From Bolinopsis microptera (lineage: Eukaryota > Ctenophora > Tentaculata > Lobata > Bolinopsidae), in contig NC_087084.1 of NCBI RefSeq assembly GCF_026151205.1, forward strand, positions 5,573,538 to 5,637,537: a DNA stretch of 64,000 bases. Direction: 5' to 3'. Numbering within the stretch: the stretch's first letter is position 1; each line of letters opens with the position of its first letter. Positions 20,530 to 31,428 of the stretch are shown here, piece after piece. The position numbers and the translations under genes are program-made. Under the pieces are notes generated by a model. It searched no databases. It had not been told where the DNA came from and saw nothing but the letters and a program-made list of their open reading frames with translations.

Positions 20530-23500
20530 GGAGGGCTCCTGCCCAATTTGACTGACATGGATACAGCTTTAGAAACTGACAGACTCTGGGAGGATCGAGA
20601 TGTCAGATTTGATGTGCCCTTGAGGTATGTATGATGATATATGTTTTCCTATGACTCTGCATGTTCCTGTATGTTATGGAATGCTCACTAAATTATTGTT
20701 TTCCAATGAAGTTCAGTCTTATCATAGCCTGGTGGACGGTGGTTGCATATCGTATAGTAATTTCTCCCACTTAGTCAGATGAAGATGCGACCCGGTGAAC
20801 GTCTTATTGACCACTTGGATAGTATAGAAGATACAAAAGGAAACAACGGAGAGAGAGGACGACTCATGGTCACCAACTTACGGATTATCTGGCACTCTAA
20901 GACATTACCTCGCATAAACCTATGTATGAACTTATGATGGCTTCAATTCATTATTTTATGGGTCGTTTATAACTTTATTTGATATCAATAACAGTATTTT
21001 AATTGAATCGGTGGTTGTGTTAATAATTATCTTTGAACTGTTTTAAAAAACTTTATACTTTAAATATTTATTTTTTTTTTACTGTAATTTTTACTGTTCA
21101 GCTGTTGGATTTAACTCTGTGATCAACATATCAACACGCTCGGCAGAGTCCAAACTCCGTGGTTCAACAGAAGCACTTTACATACTTACTCGGTGCAACA
21201 ACACCAGATTTGAGTTTATCTTTACTAACTTAGTTCCTGATACTCCTCGACTCTTCACTTCCGTTCTGGCTGTGCAAAGGTGATTTCAATTATAATTTAT
21301 CATGTCTTTATGTGGAATGGAGTGATATTTATATCCAATCTGATTGCAGATCACTTACAAGTTTTAAAACAAGGGCTCACTACTTTTCATCAACCATTGG
21401 GTTATTGATGCAGATGGTTGGATTATATCCTCTGTTGGAAGAGACAAGGACAAATGAAACAGGAAGTTAGGAATGTAGGCAAATTTTCGGCGTCAACGCC
21501 ATCTTCAGGCTCAAATTATTTGTTATATAGTAGTGTTGAAAGTATTAAAACTCATTGGGTTATTATTTCACAACAATGTTTATATAAGGTCAGCTAATTT
21601 AAAATTCAATACCCAGAGCATACGAGACTACTAAGATGTACAGAGATCTAAAGTTGAGAGGAGCTCTGATTGCAAATAAGACATTAAGGCTTCTTCCTTT
21701 GGAAGAAGTCTATGATAAGGTGAGAAATCTGACTGAATATTATATTCTGACTGAATATTATATTCTGTTCAATGATCTCGAAAATTATCAATTTATTAAT
21801 TTGAATTATTATGGTGGTTATGGACTCGTCCACTAACCATTTATTTATATGCTGTTGCAGGTAAATGGAGTGTGGAATTTATCTTCTGATCAAGGAAACT
21901 TGGGAACCTTCTACATCACTAATGTTAGACTAGTTTGGCATGCAGAAATAAATGAGACTTTCAATGTAAGTTGGATTCTTTCAAAATTAAAGTACATTTA
22001 CTTGAGATTTCAATGATTAGGTTGATTTGAGAATTGTACGGAGATGGCATCCAGAAATTCAATGATGATTCCTAATACATCACACGACTTTTATTGCAGG
22101 TCAGTATACCCTACATACAAATGAGAGCTGTTAAAATCAGAGACAGCAAGTTTGGTACAGCTCTTGTAGTCGAGAGTCTGAAAAATGTAAGTTATTTTGA
22201 GTGAATTTAGTTTTTAACTCTTAATTGAACTCATTAATTGGTCATTGAAAAAAAAATTTAGTCAAAACAGTGAAATTTGGGTCGAGGAAAGCTGATTATA
22301 TATGATATATCTGAAACCCATTTATTCCCCAACTTTTGGTCAAATGGGCCAAACGCTACCCGTAACACCACACGTAACTGATATCTGGATATTATCCGGT
22401 TGGAAGAGACAAGGACAAGTGAAACAAGGAAGTTAGGAGTAAGGGCAAATTTTCGGCGTCAACGCCATCTTCAGGCTAAAATTGTTATAAATGTTAGTAT
22501 ATAATAAATGCTTCTATACTAGTTAAAATGCTAAATTAAAATTACACACACTGAATACAGGTTACATCAAATGGTATTATACATTACATTGAAAATAGTG
22601 ATGTACACACGTTTTACACTCTGTCCAAGTACATAATATCTACTGAACAGCAGGGTCGTGTGCTATTTGTTTAAATTTGTCTTTGAATATGTTGTAAAAG
22701 AAATCCCTTAAGCTTCTCGCACTCTTCTTTGTTATTGATACTAGGTTTAAATAAATTAATGTAGTAAGCTTCTGTCACTTTACGTTTAATGGTGCTATAT
22801 AAGTTAATTTCTAAAATATCGAAGGAAATATCTGGTTCTATGTTATCGTGAAACTCTGAATAATGAGCAGCCAACGCATTATCAGGATAGGTTAAAGGCC
22901 TGTTGACTGCTCTTCGATGCTCTGAAAATCTATCGTGTGCTGTTCTACTCGTTTCCCCTATATATAGCTCTTGACATAATTTACACGTAACTTTGTATAT
23001 GACACATTTTGGTTTGCAGTCGTGATTTGTTGTGATGAGTGGACATATGATACAGTTTGGTATGGTGCAGTGTGGTTTGTCGTGTGGTCGTGATGAACAT
23101 AAGATCTCTGAGAGTTTCTTACCTGGTGTGAATATGAATTTGACCGGTAAGTTGTGTGAGAGGGCAAATTGAGTGACTTCTTTGGAAAATGGCTCGTTGA
23201 TGAATGGTAGAGTGCATGTTACGTGGTCGGTATCTTGTATGTTTGATGATGAAGGGTTATGACGTGTTGTAGGTGAGAGAGGGTGAAGTCGTCCTGTTTT
23301 GTTTATACGTCGTGGGTCTTGGTAACCGTTGTTGACCAACAAGTTGTCTACTATCTTCATGGACTCTTCTTTATACTCTGGTGTTGATGAGCAAAAAGCA
23401 GCCGTTTTGTAGAAGTTCTTGATGGTTGCTACTTTAGTTCCCTCATTGTGGTGGCTGTTGGCGTGCAGTGTGATATTCTTTTTCTGCTTCTTTCTGTAGA

Positions 23501-26500
23501 ATTTGTGGTGTAGTGTTCCCTGTTCGTCGATCTTTATCTGGGTGTCGAGGAATGGGGTGAAATCCTGACGGCTTTCCGGATAGTCAATTTCCCATTTGAG
23601 CAACTGGTCTGGGTCCTCGTTTGAGATGGACTCCACTATCCTCAGAGCTTCTTCTTTGGAGCTGGCTAGACTCCCGGCATCATCCACGTATCTCCGGTAG
23701 AATGAGACGTGTAAATCAGTGTAAATCGATCTTCTCTCGAACATATATACTCGTACTATCGCTCCTATTGGTGATGGTTGGCACCCCATGAAGAGACCAA
23801 TTTTCTGGAGGTAGAGTCTTGAGTGATATGTAAAGTATGAGTTGGTGAAGACGAATTCAAGGATCTTGTGGATGTGCGTGAGTGTTAGACCCCAGGTGTC
23901 GAGGTCTTCCCAATGTTCTTCGGTGAGTGTAATGAGGTCTTGAATGCAGCCACTGATGTTGATGTTTGTGTACAGTGCTGTGACGTCAGCTGTGAAGAAT
24001 GAGAGACCTGAGAGTTGTTGATGTGACATGTTTTGAAGCTCTTCTAGGTGAGTGTGTATATTGCTCAGGTGAGATGGAACATGATTAAGCAGAGGAGATA
24101 GAATAGATTTAACAATCCAAGCAAGCTTCTCAGAAGGGGAATTTATACAAGACACAATTGGACGTATTTTACAATTAGAAATAATATCTACATCTGAAAC
24201 TAAGACATTACAATCAAATTTATGAGTTTTCTGTATTAAATAAATAGTCGGTAGTTGGGTATTATGTGATTTAAATAAGTCTACTGTTTTGCTGTCATAA
24301 TTACACATCCTACTTATCTCTGTCCATAACACATTACTCTCAGTCTCTAGTCTCTCAGTAACCCTGTTGATGAGGCGGCTGTAGGAGACTTCTGAGGGGT
24401 TTGCTATTGGTTGGATCCGATTTTGTCGCGTGGTGGTAGGTGCAACGTAGGTGTACGCTTCTTGCGAGGTCATGTCTGACAGATGTTTCTGCGTAATCTG
24501 CTGTTGTACTCCACTGCTCATAATCACAAACTCACCCCCCTTGTCGCTTCTCGAGAAGTGGAGTTCTTCTTTTCTTGCAATCAAGGATTTGAGTCCCTCC
24601 CGTTGTTTTGCTGTTAGGTTAGAGGGTACTTTACTGTGTTCTAATCTGGTGTTAATGATGTAACACAGTTGGCGGAGGTGATGTTCCATGGCGAGGTTGG
24701 TGGTGGGTGGAGCACCAGCAAACGGTCGTTGAAATGGCACGTTTTTCGACTTAATAAATGCGAAGCTGGTCGGGCATGTATCATCTGGGATCTCATCTGA
24801 AAAACAGGTTTTCCAGCGGAGCCGGTAGGCGGTCTGAGCAAGGCTGATCTGCACATCTTTCTTGAGGCGTTCATCTACTCGGGGTGCTAGGGCGAACTTG
24901 GGGCCTAAGCTGAGGACGTTAGTCTCATTCTCGTTGAGGACAACGCCTACCGCAGATACTTTGCTGCTAGGTGGCTCGATGGTAGAGGTGGAGTCGTGTG
25001 ACACATTAGACTGATAGGTGTGGGTGGGAGTACTGAGAGCATTAAACTTATGAATCAATCTCTGTTTAGATGACTCCTTAACATCGTGGTTGTTATCACT
25101 AAACATTTGACATATTTCATAAAACTCTGGTCTCCCAGACAGTCTACATTTTAACAAATAAATGTTTTGTTTACAATTATCGATCTTATAATATAAGTCA
25201 TCAATGCACTGATTCAGTGAGTGGGTATATAATTTATTTACATAATAATTTAAAAAGTTAGGTAGTTTCACAGGAAAAAGAATATTAATGTTAAGATGAA
25301 CTGAGTTCGAAATAAATTTAGGAATTAAATGGCAATGTTTACAATGTTTTAGAAAATTCAGTTTTTGTTCGTAGGATTTTAGGTGTTCACCGAAGGATAT
25401 AAGATCTTTTGCGGAACTGAAGGTTTCCCGGTCGAGGTTAAGAAATATCAAATAACGGAGTAGTTCGCTGTTTATTAGTCTCATGATTGAAATACTGATA
25501 TCTGGATATTATCCGGTTGGAAGAGACAAGGACAAGTGAAACAAGGAAGTTAGGAGTAAGGGCAAATTTTCGGCGTCAACGCCATCTTCAGGCTAAAATT
25601 GTTATAAATGTTAGTATATAATAAATGCTTCTATACTAGTTAAAATGCTAAATTAAAATTACACACACTGAATACAGGTTACATCAAATGGTATTATACA
25701 TTACATTGAAAATAGTGATGTACACACGTTTTACACTCTGTCCAAGTACATAATATCTACTGAACAGCAGGGTCGTGTGCTATTTGTTTAAATTTGTCTT
25801 TGAATATGTTGTAAAAGAAATCCCTTAAGCTTCTCGCACTCTTCTTTGTTATTGATACTAGGTTTAAATAAATTAATGTAGTAAGCTTCTGTCACTTTAC
25901 GTTTAATGGTGCTATATAAGTTAATTTCTAAAATATCGAAGGAAATATCTGGTTCTATGTTATCGTGAAACTCTGAATAATGAGCAGCCAACGCATTATC
26001 AGGATAGGTTAAAGGCCTGTTGACTGCTCTTCGATGCTCTGAAAATCTATCGAGAGTAATGTGTTATGGACAGAGATAAGTAGGATGTGTAATTATGACA
26101 GCAAAACAGTAGACTTATTTAAATCACATAATACCCAACTACCGACTATTTATTTAATACAGAAAACTCATAAATTTGATTGTAATGTCTTAGTTTCAGA
26201 TGTAGATATTATTTCTAATTGTAAAATACGTCCAATTGTGTCTTGTATAAAATCCCCCTTCTGAGAAGCTTGCTTGGATTGTTAAATCTATTCTATCTCC
26301 TCTGCTTAATCATGTTCCATCTCACCTGAGCAATATACACACTCACCTAGAAGAGCTTCAAAACATGTCACATCAACAACTCTCAGGTCTCTCATTCTTC
26401 ACAGCTGACGTCACAGCACTGTACACAAACATCAACATCAGTGGCTGCATTCAAGACCTCATTACACTCACCGAAGAACATTGGGAAGACCTCGACACCT

Positions 26501-29500
26501 GGGGTCTAACACTCACGCACATCCACAAGATCCTTGAATTCGTCTTCACCAACTCATACTTTACATATCACTCAAGACTCTACCTCCAGAAAATTGGTCT
26601 CTTCATGGGGTGCCAACCATCACCAATAGGAGCGATAGTACGAGTATATATGTTCGAGAGAAGATCGATTTACACTGATTTACACGTCTCATTCTACCGG
26701 AGATACGTGGATGATGCCGGGAGTCTAGCCAGCTCCAAAGAAGAAGCTCTGAGGATAGTGGAGTCCATCTCAAACGAGGACCCAGACCAGTTGCTCAAAT
26801 GGGAAATTGACTATCCGGAAAGCCGTCAGGATTTCACCCCATTCCTCGACACCCAGATAAAGATCGACGAACAGGGAACACTACACCACAAATTCTACAG
26901 AAAGAAGCAGAAAAAGAATATCACACTGCACGCCAACAGCCACCACAATGAGGGAACTAAAGTAGCAACCATCAAGAACTTCTACAAAACGGCTGCTTTT
27001 TGCTCATCAACACCAGAGTATAAAGAAGAGTCCATGAAGATAGTAGACAACTTGTTGGTCAACAACGGTTACCAAGACCCACGACGTATAAACAAAACAG
27101 GACGACTTCACCCTCTCTCACCTACAACACGTCATAACCCTTCATCATCAAACATACAAGATACCGACCACGTAACATGCACTCTACCATTCATCAACGA
27201 GCCATTTTCCAAAGAAGTCACTCAATTTGCCCTCTCACACAACTTACCGGTCAAATTCATATTCACACCAGGTAAGAAACTCTCAGAGATCTTATGTTCA
27301 TCACGACCACACGACAAACCACACTGCACCATACCAAACTGTATCATATGTCCACTCATCACAACAAATCACGACTGCAAACCAAAATGTGTCATATACA
27401 AAGTTACGTGTAAATTATGTCAAGAGCTATATATAGGGGAAACGAGTAGAACAGCACACGATAGATTTTCAGAGCATCGAAGAGCAGTCAACAGGCCTTT
27501 AACCTATCCTGATAATGCGTTGGCTGCTCATTATTCAGAGTTTCACGATAACATAGAACCAGATATTTCCTTCGATATTTTAGAAATTAACTTATATAGC
27601 ACCATTAAACGTAAAGTGACAGAAGCTTACTACATTAATTTATTTAAACCTAGTATCAATAACAAAGAAGAGTGCGAGAAGCTTAAGGGATTTCTTTTAC
27701 AACATATTCAAAGACAAATTTAAACAAATAGCACACGACCCTGCTGTTCAGTAGATATTATGTACTTGGACAGAGTGTAAAACGTGTGTACATCACTATT
27801 TTCAATGTAATGTATAATACCATTTGATGTAACCTGTATTCAGTGTGTGTAATTTTAATTTAGCATTTTAACTAGTATAGAAGCATTTATTATATACTAA
27901 CATTTATAACAATTTTAGCCTGAAGATGGCGTTGACGCCGAAAATTTGCCCTTACTCCTAACTTCCTTGTTTCACTTGTCCTTGTCTCTTCCAACCGGAT
28001 AATATCCAGATATCAGTATTTCAATCATGAGACTAATAAACAGCGAACTACTCCGTTATTTGATATTTCTTAACCACACGTAACACCACACGTAACACCA
28101 CACGTAACACCACACGTAACACCACATGTAACACCACACGTAACACCACATGTAACACCACACGTAACACCACACGTAACACCACACGTAACACCACACG
28201 TAACACCACACGTAACACCACGTGTAACACCACATGTAACACCACACGTAACACCACGTGTAACACCACATGTAACACCACACGTAACACCACACGTAAC
28301 ACCACACGTAACACCACACGTAACACCACGTGTAACACCACACGTAACACCACACGTAACACCACACGTAACACCACACGTAACACCACACGTAACACCA
28401 CACGTAACACCACACGTAACACCACACGTAACACCACACGTAACACCACACGTAACACCACACGTAACACCACACGTAACACCACACGTAACACCACACG
28501 TAACACCACACGTAACACCACATGTAACACCACACGTAACACCACACGTAACACCACATGTAACACCACACGTAACACCACATGTAACACTACACGTAAC
28601 ACCACACGTAACACCACACGTAACACCACACGTAACACCACACGTAACACCACACGTAACACCACACGTAACACCACACGTAACACCACACGTAACACCA
28701 CACGTAACACCACGTGTAACACCACACGTAACACCACACGTAACACCACACGTAACACCACACGTAACACCACCGGTAACACCACACGTAACACCACACG
28801 TAACACCACACGTAACAACTAACACCACACGTAACACCACGTGAGTATCTCACCCTCTAATAATCCCAGGCAGGAGGATACGTTTTAGGGTTCAGGATAG
28901 ACCCTGTTGAGAAGTTGAACGAAGTAATGAAAGAGATACACAGTTTGTACAGAGTGTACAGTGCTAACCCTGTTTTTGGAGTTCAGTACCAAATCGAGGA
29001 GCGGGTAAGAAACAGTTAAATTGAACAGGGTTTTCAGGGAAAGGAAATAACTCTGGTAATTAACATTTCCATTTTCATTGGCTTGGCTACTTGTTGGCGC
29101 AGTTGGTTAGTAATATGCTAATCGTTCTGCCCATGGGCACTGAGGTAGTGTTCGATTCACAACAAGTTGGTGATTAGTGTAACAATAATCAAACCATTAC
29201 TCATTTTTATTGATTATTATTATTGTTTTGTTAAGATACTTAACTAATTTATTGATCTTAGTTGGAGCCGATAGATCAGCTGACTATACAATACGAAGAA
29301 GATGATATTGAGATAACTAACGATAACCCGTCTAGTGATGCATTTGTGGTGAGTAGATAACAATAGATAACAGTGACATTTATATCATTTATTACACAAT
29401 GTAAATTGTAAAACACATATTGCACCCATCATAAAGTTATGATTTATGCAAAAAACGCAAAATTTTTCCACCCAGTTTCAGGTTTTACTTAAACGAAAAT

Positions 29501-29709
29501 TGTTGTCTGTACGAAAATTGTTGTCTGAACAACACTGACTTCTGTAATGATTACTCTCTCGTCAACTTAATAATTTGCAGGCCTACTATGCGGATAACAA
29601 CAAAGGGACGGATTCAGAGCCAGTTTTCTGTGAACAGTTAGGACTTGCAATAGAAAGCATTAAAGATGGTTTCACCTTGGAGAGTCTGTGGGAAGTCACT
29701 GGAATTTGA
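20530..29709 (+). CDS. BBS5: BBSome subunit BBS5, copy A
   Basis: Nine coding exons give 346 residues (human 341): ATG 20557 in exon 20530-20624, then 20775-20923, 21102-21279, 21617-21719, 21861-21965, 22100-22186, 28870-29004, 29262-29348 and 29581-29709 (TGA), all in phase. Family signatures include [70 protein letters not shown] and [17 protein letters not shown]5 has two PH-like (DM16/BBL5) domains that bind phosphoinositides and is part of the BBSome coat that sorts membrane proteins in cilia. Intron 6 is expanded to 6.7 kb by a Penelope-like array and a 12-bp satellite; intron 3 holds a solo Penelope remnant. The frame is intact, so nothing shows that it is a pseudogene. A second copy lies 1.7 kb downstream. 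Confidence 0.97.
21424..21545 (-). mobile_element. Solo Penelope-like terminal remnant
   Basis: GTTGGAAGAGACAAGGACAA through GGCGTCAACGCCATCTTCAG (about 21433-21512) matches the 3' end of the Penelope-like copies at 22395-22475 and 25510-25590 with several differences and indels. It sits alone in intron 3 of BBS5 copy A and is older than the identical copies downstream. Confidence 0.75.
22381..25500 (-). mobile_element. Penelope-like retroelement, full-length copy
   Basis: This minus-strand element is inserted in intron 6 of BBS5 copy A, inside a TAACACCACACG repeat: flanking GTAAC on the left and ACCACACG on the right reconstitute the unit. It has an intact ORF at 25484-22671 and a ~290-bp 3' region containing a short GGCG/CGCC hairpin. 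A tandem partial copy starts immediately upstream of its 5' end, at about 25496. Shared segments between the copies look identical at the protein level, implying very recent insertion. Confidence 0.93.
22671..25484 (-). CDS. Penelope-like reverse transcriptase with GIY-YIG endonuclease
   Basis: An uninterrupted 937-residue protein. The RT core includes [12 protein letters not shown] (about residues 495-506, the motif A Asp), [10 protein letters not shown] (about 566-575, motif B position) and [10 protein letters not shown] (YVDD at about 599-602, motif C catalytic Asp pair). A Cys-rich stretch follows (about 806-837, several CxxC pairs). Then comes a GIY-YIG nuclease: VIYKVTCK ... [10 protein letters not shown] at about 828-848, with [11 protein letters not shown] at about 904-914 carrying the expected Glu. 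This order (RT then GIY-YIG) defines canonical endonuclease-positive Penelope-like elements. The GCQPSPIG motif departs from the more usual GSPLSP type. The intact frame suggests it may be active. Confidence 0.95.
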   Translation of the reverse strand: MRLINSELLRYLIFLNLDRETFSSAKDLISFGEHLKSYEQKLNFLKHCKHCHLIPKFISNSVHLNINILFPVKLPNFLNYYVNKLYTHSLNQCIDDLYYKIDNCKQNIYLLKCRLSGRPEFYEICQMFSDNNHDVKESSKQRLIHKFNALSTPTHTYQSNVSHDSTSTIEPPSSKVSAVGVVLNENETNVLSLGPKFALAPRVDERLKKDVQISLAQTAYRLRWKTCFSDEIPDDTCPTSFAFIKSKNVPFQRPFAGAPPTTNLAMEHHLRQLCYIINTRLEHSKVPSNLTAKQREGLKSLIARKEELHFSRSDKGGEFVIMSSGVQQQITQKHLSDMTSQEAYTYVAPTTTRQNRIQPIANPSEVSYSRLINRVTERLETESNVLWTEISRMCNYDSKTVDLFKSHNTQLPTIYLIQKTHKFDCNVLVSDVDIISNCKIRPIVSCINSPSEKLAWIVKSILSPLLNHVPSHLSNIHTHLEELQNMSHQQLSGLSFFTADVTALYTNINISGCIQDLITLTEEHWEDLDTWGLTLTHIHKILEFVFTNSYFTYHSRLYLQKIGLFMGCQPSPIGAIVRVYMFERRSIYTDLHVSFYRRYVDDAGSLASSKEEALRIVESISNEDPDQLLKWEIDYPESRQDFTPFLDTQIKIDEQGTLHHKFYRKKQKKNITLHANSHHNEGTKVATIKNFYKTAAFCSSTPEYKEESMKIVDNLLVNNGYQDPRRINKTGRLHPLSPTTRHNPSSSNIQDTDHVTCTLPFINEPFSKEVTQFALSHNLPVKFIFTPGKKLSEILCSSRPHDKPHCTIPNCIICPLITTNHDCKPKCVIYKVTCKLCQELYIGETSRTAHDRFSEHRRAVNRPLTYPDNALAAHYSEFHDNIEPDISFDILEINLYSTIKRKVTEAYYINLFKPSINNKEECEKLKGFLLQHIQRQI
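25501..26051 (-). mobile_element. Penelope-like partial copy, 3' end only, minus strand
   Basis: The 551 bp repeats the 3' end of the full-length element (22381-22935), including the last ~80 codons. It is in tandem with the full copy and is cut at GAAAATCTATCG, where it joins an oppositely oriented copy (26052). Partial tandem arrangements are typical of Penelope-like insertions. Confidence 0.9.
26052..28070 (+). mobile_element. Penelope-like partial copy, inverted, plus strand
   Basis: Starts inside the RT region at GAGTAATGTGTTATGGACAG and continues through the 3' end to about 28007. It is directly followed (28008-28070) by the 5' start of another plus copy that ends in the TAACACCACACG array. 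The RT start is interrupted near 26264, where the frame breaks at AAATCCCCCTTCTG relative to the full copy. An open frame then runs 26365-27723 (452 residues, same as the C-terminal 452 of the full copy). It is 5'-truncated and so unlikely to be autonomous. Confidence 0.9.
28071..28850. repeat. (TAACACCACACG)n 12-bp satellite, about 64 copies
   Basis: Twelve-bp units, with occasional CATG or CGTG variants, run from the right end of the Penelope array to within ~20 bp of the BBS5-A exon 7 acceptor region. Two further units at 22366-22380 on the other side show that the Penelope element inserted into a pre-existing array. Long open frames here are repeat artefacts. Confidence 0.97.
29090..29166 (+). 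ncRNA. tRNA-like sequence (tRNA-derived SINE head or degenerate tRNA)
   Basis: A 77-nt segment in BBS5-A intron 7 has a perfect 7-bp terminal pairing (CTTGTTG with CAACAAG). It has an A-box-like TGGCGCAGTTGG (29095-29106) and a B-box-like GTGTTCGATTCAC (29148-29160). The anticodon arm is not standard: TGCCC/GGGCA pair around only AT. It is therefore probably a SINE head or pseudo-tRNA rather than a functional tRNA. Confidence 0.45.
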
Positions 29710-31428
29710 ACTTTGCTGATCATACCAAATATTATCTATAGACTATACAGTATACAGTATACGTCATGTAAGTTTAATGTAAGATACTTTATGTAAATAA
29801 TAAACTTGTTTATCATTGTTAAATGCTGGATCATTTTCAATATTTTCACATTAGATTTTTCAGCTTATTTGTTGTCGAACGTTTCAGTTTTTGCTCAGAA
29901 TTTTACATGGAAATTATGATGACGTTTGGCTCCGACATTTTAATTCCAATTACTTGAGGGTTAAAATTTATGTTTATTTTAAATGTGAAAATTCAAAGGT
30001 TATTCTGGCTGAAATGTTGAATGCATTATCAATTATGTTTCAAAAAATAAATGTATTATGTACTCAATTTTATGAAATTCGTTTAATCATTGTGTTTGGT
30101 AATCTGCTTTGCAATTCCTGAAACAGAGAAATTGAAAATGTTTGATAACGCAACAGTTATCTGTACATAATCGTACACAATTAACTTAAAACGTCGCCTA
30201 TTTCAATTCTTATATTTTTAAAATATGTTTAAAGACTTTGACCGCTATCAATGACCAATTGAATTGCAGAAATCTCATAGCTCTCAAAAAACGTACATCA
30301 CATTATCACAACGAAGTTGGCTTATCATACAATACAACTGATACATGATGAAATTTCAGAGGAGTGGTTGTGGATCATAAAGGAATAGTCAAGTCGCCGT
30401 TAAAACAAGAGCTGTTATATATTAGTTGGTGGACTGAAAATGTATCGTCAATACATATATTTCTGTAGTGGTCTCATTTGTTTTCTGCTTGTTATACTTT
30501 TAAATTGCTTTATTTCTGATTTCTCTTTCTGCTTAATACTGTCTCACGTACTGAAATTCTTGAATTTGTTAGTTTGTGCCGTCGTTTTTCAGTTTTCACT
30601 ATCAAGATTTCCAATCCAGTTGTTGGACAATGTAGGTACCCTCCCTGTAAATATACATGGTATCGAATTCCCTGATCTCAATAAAATGCGATTAAATGCT
30701 GTTACTGTACAATGTACATGGCAACAACGTTAGTCGAACAACATAATGTGGACGCTGAGGATGCGAATTGTTATTCGTTATCATTTTAAGTTGTGCAGTG
30801 ATGAGTGACGTGTTGTTGTTAGGGTTGTTATTTTAACATTATAGGGCATATATAATATGGGGCATATATAATACGATTACAAGAACTCAGGATGTTTCAG
30901 ATCATGCTGTTACTTTAAAATAACAATTTGCTTTGTAGTGACGCTGCGTTATTGCATAATATTTCCTAATTTTCTCTTAAATTCTTATCTACACCAGATG
31001 ATCGACCGGACCACTTTTTTGGCGTTTGCTTTTTAATTAGTTTCCTTTAAGTGTTTGCTTAATGCTATGTTTCTAGTTTCAACAATTAACTCACTGGTCC
31101 CTGGTGCACAGCCCTGATTCTCATCAGTTGGAAAGCTGGAACCCATCCACAAAATAATTGAGGTAATCTCACTGGTGAAAAAAAAATAGTAAAGAGCATC
31201 TTTTGAAATACTTGTTTGTCTAGTTGCTATTTTAATCTTAAATATGATTTAATTATGTGACCAACTAATGTCCCATGTATATTCAACAGAAGTAAAAGGA
31301 CCTGTTTTGTTTAAGACGGTTTGTGTCTAGCAGTAAACATCTCATGTTAAATGAAACCTTACCATTGTAAGATTATTCACATTTGGTATTATCACTGCTG
31401 TTAAAATATTAATTATATAGTGACCCAG
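29710..31428. other. Spacer between the two BBS5 genes
   Basis: AATAAA-type signals occur at about 29797 (AATAATAAACTT) downstream of copy A. The rest is AT-rich with no supportable coding exon, apart from the conserved 29-bp segment at 31134-31162 upstream of copy B. Small open frames (29891-30121, 30440-30733) lack splice or family support. Confidence 0.5.
31134..31162 (+). other. Possible upstream exon of second BBS5 copy
   Basis: Counterpart of 20117-20145. AGCTGGAACCCATCCACAAA + ATAATTGAG is followed by GTAATC. Read in frame with the next exon, both copies would encode a similar peptide (KLEPIHK-IIE, then GQLLPNLKE) before the conventional Met. An upstream TGA limits how far the frame could extend. 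Confidence 0.4.

Noticed and set aside
28048-28853. Several ~250-residue open frames in the 12-bp satellite
   Set aside because: The unit length is a multiple of three and has no stop; they sit in a BBS5 intron and have low-complexity content only.
29891-30733. Two small plus-strand ORFs between the BBS5 genes
   Set aside because: AT-rich composition, no splice context, no recognisable domain.
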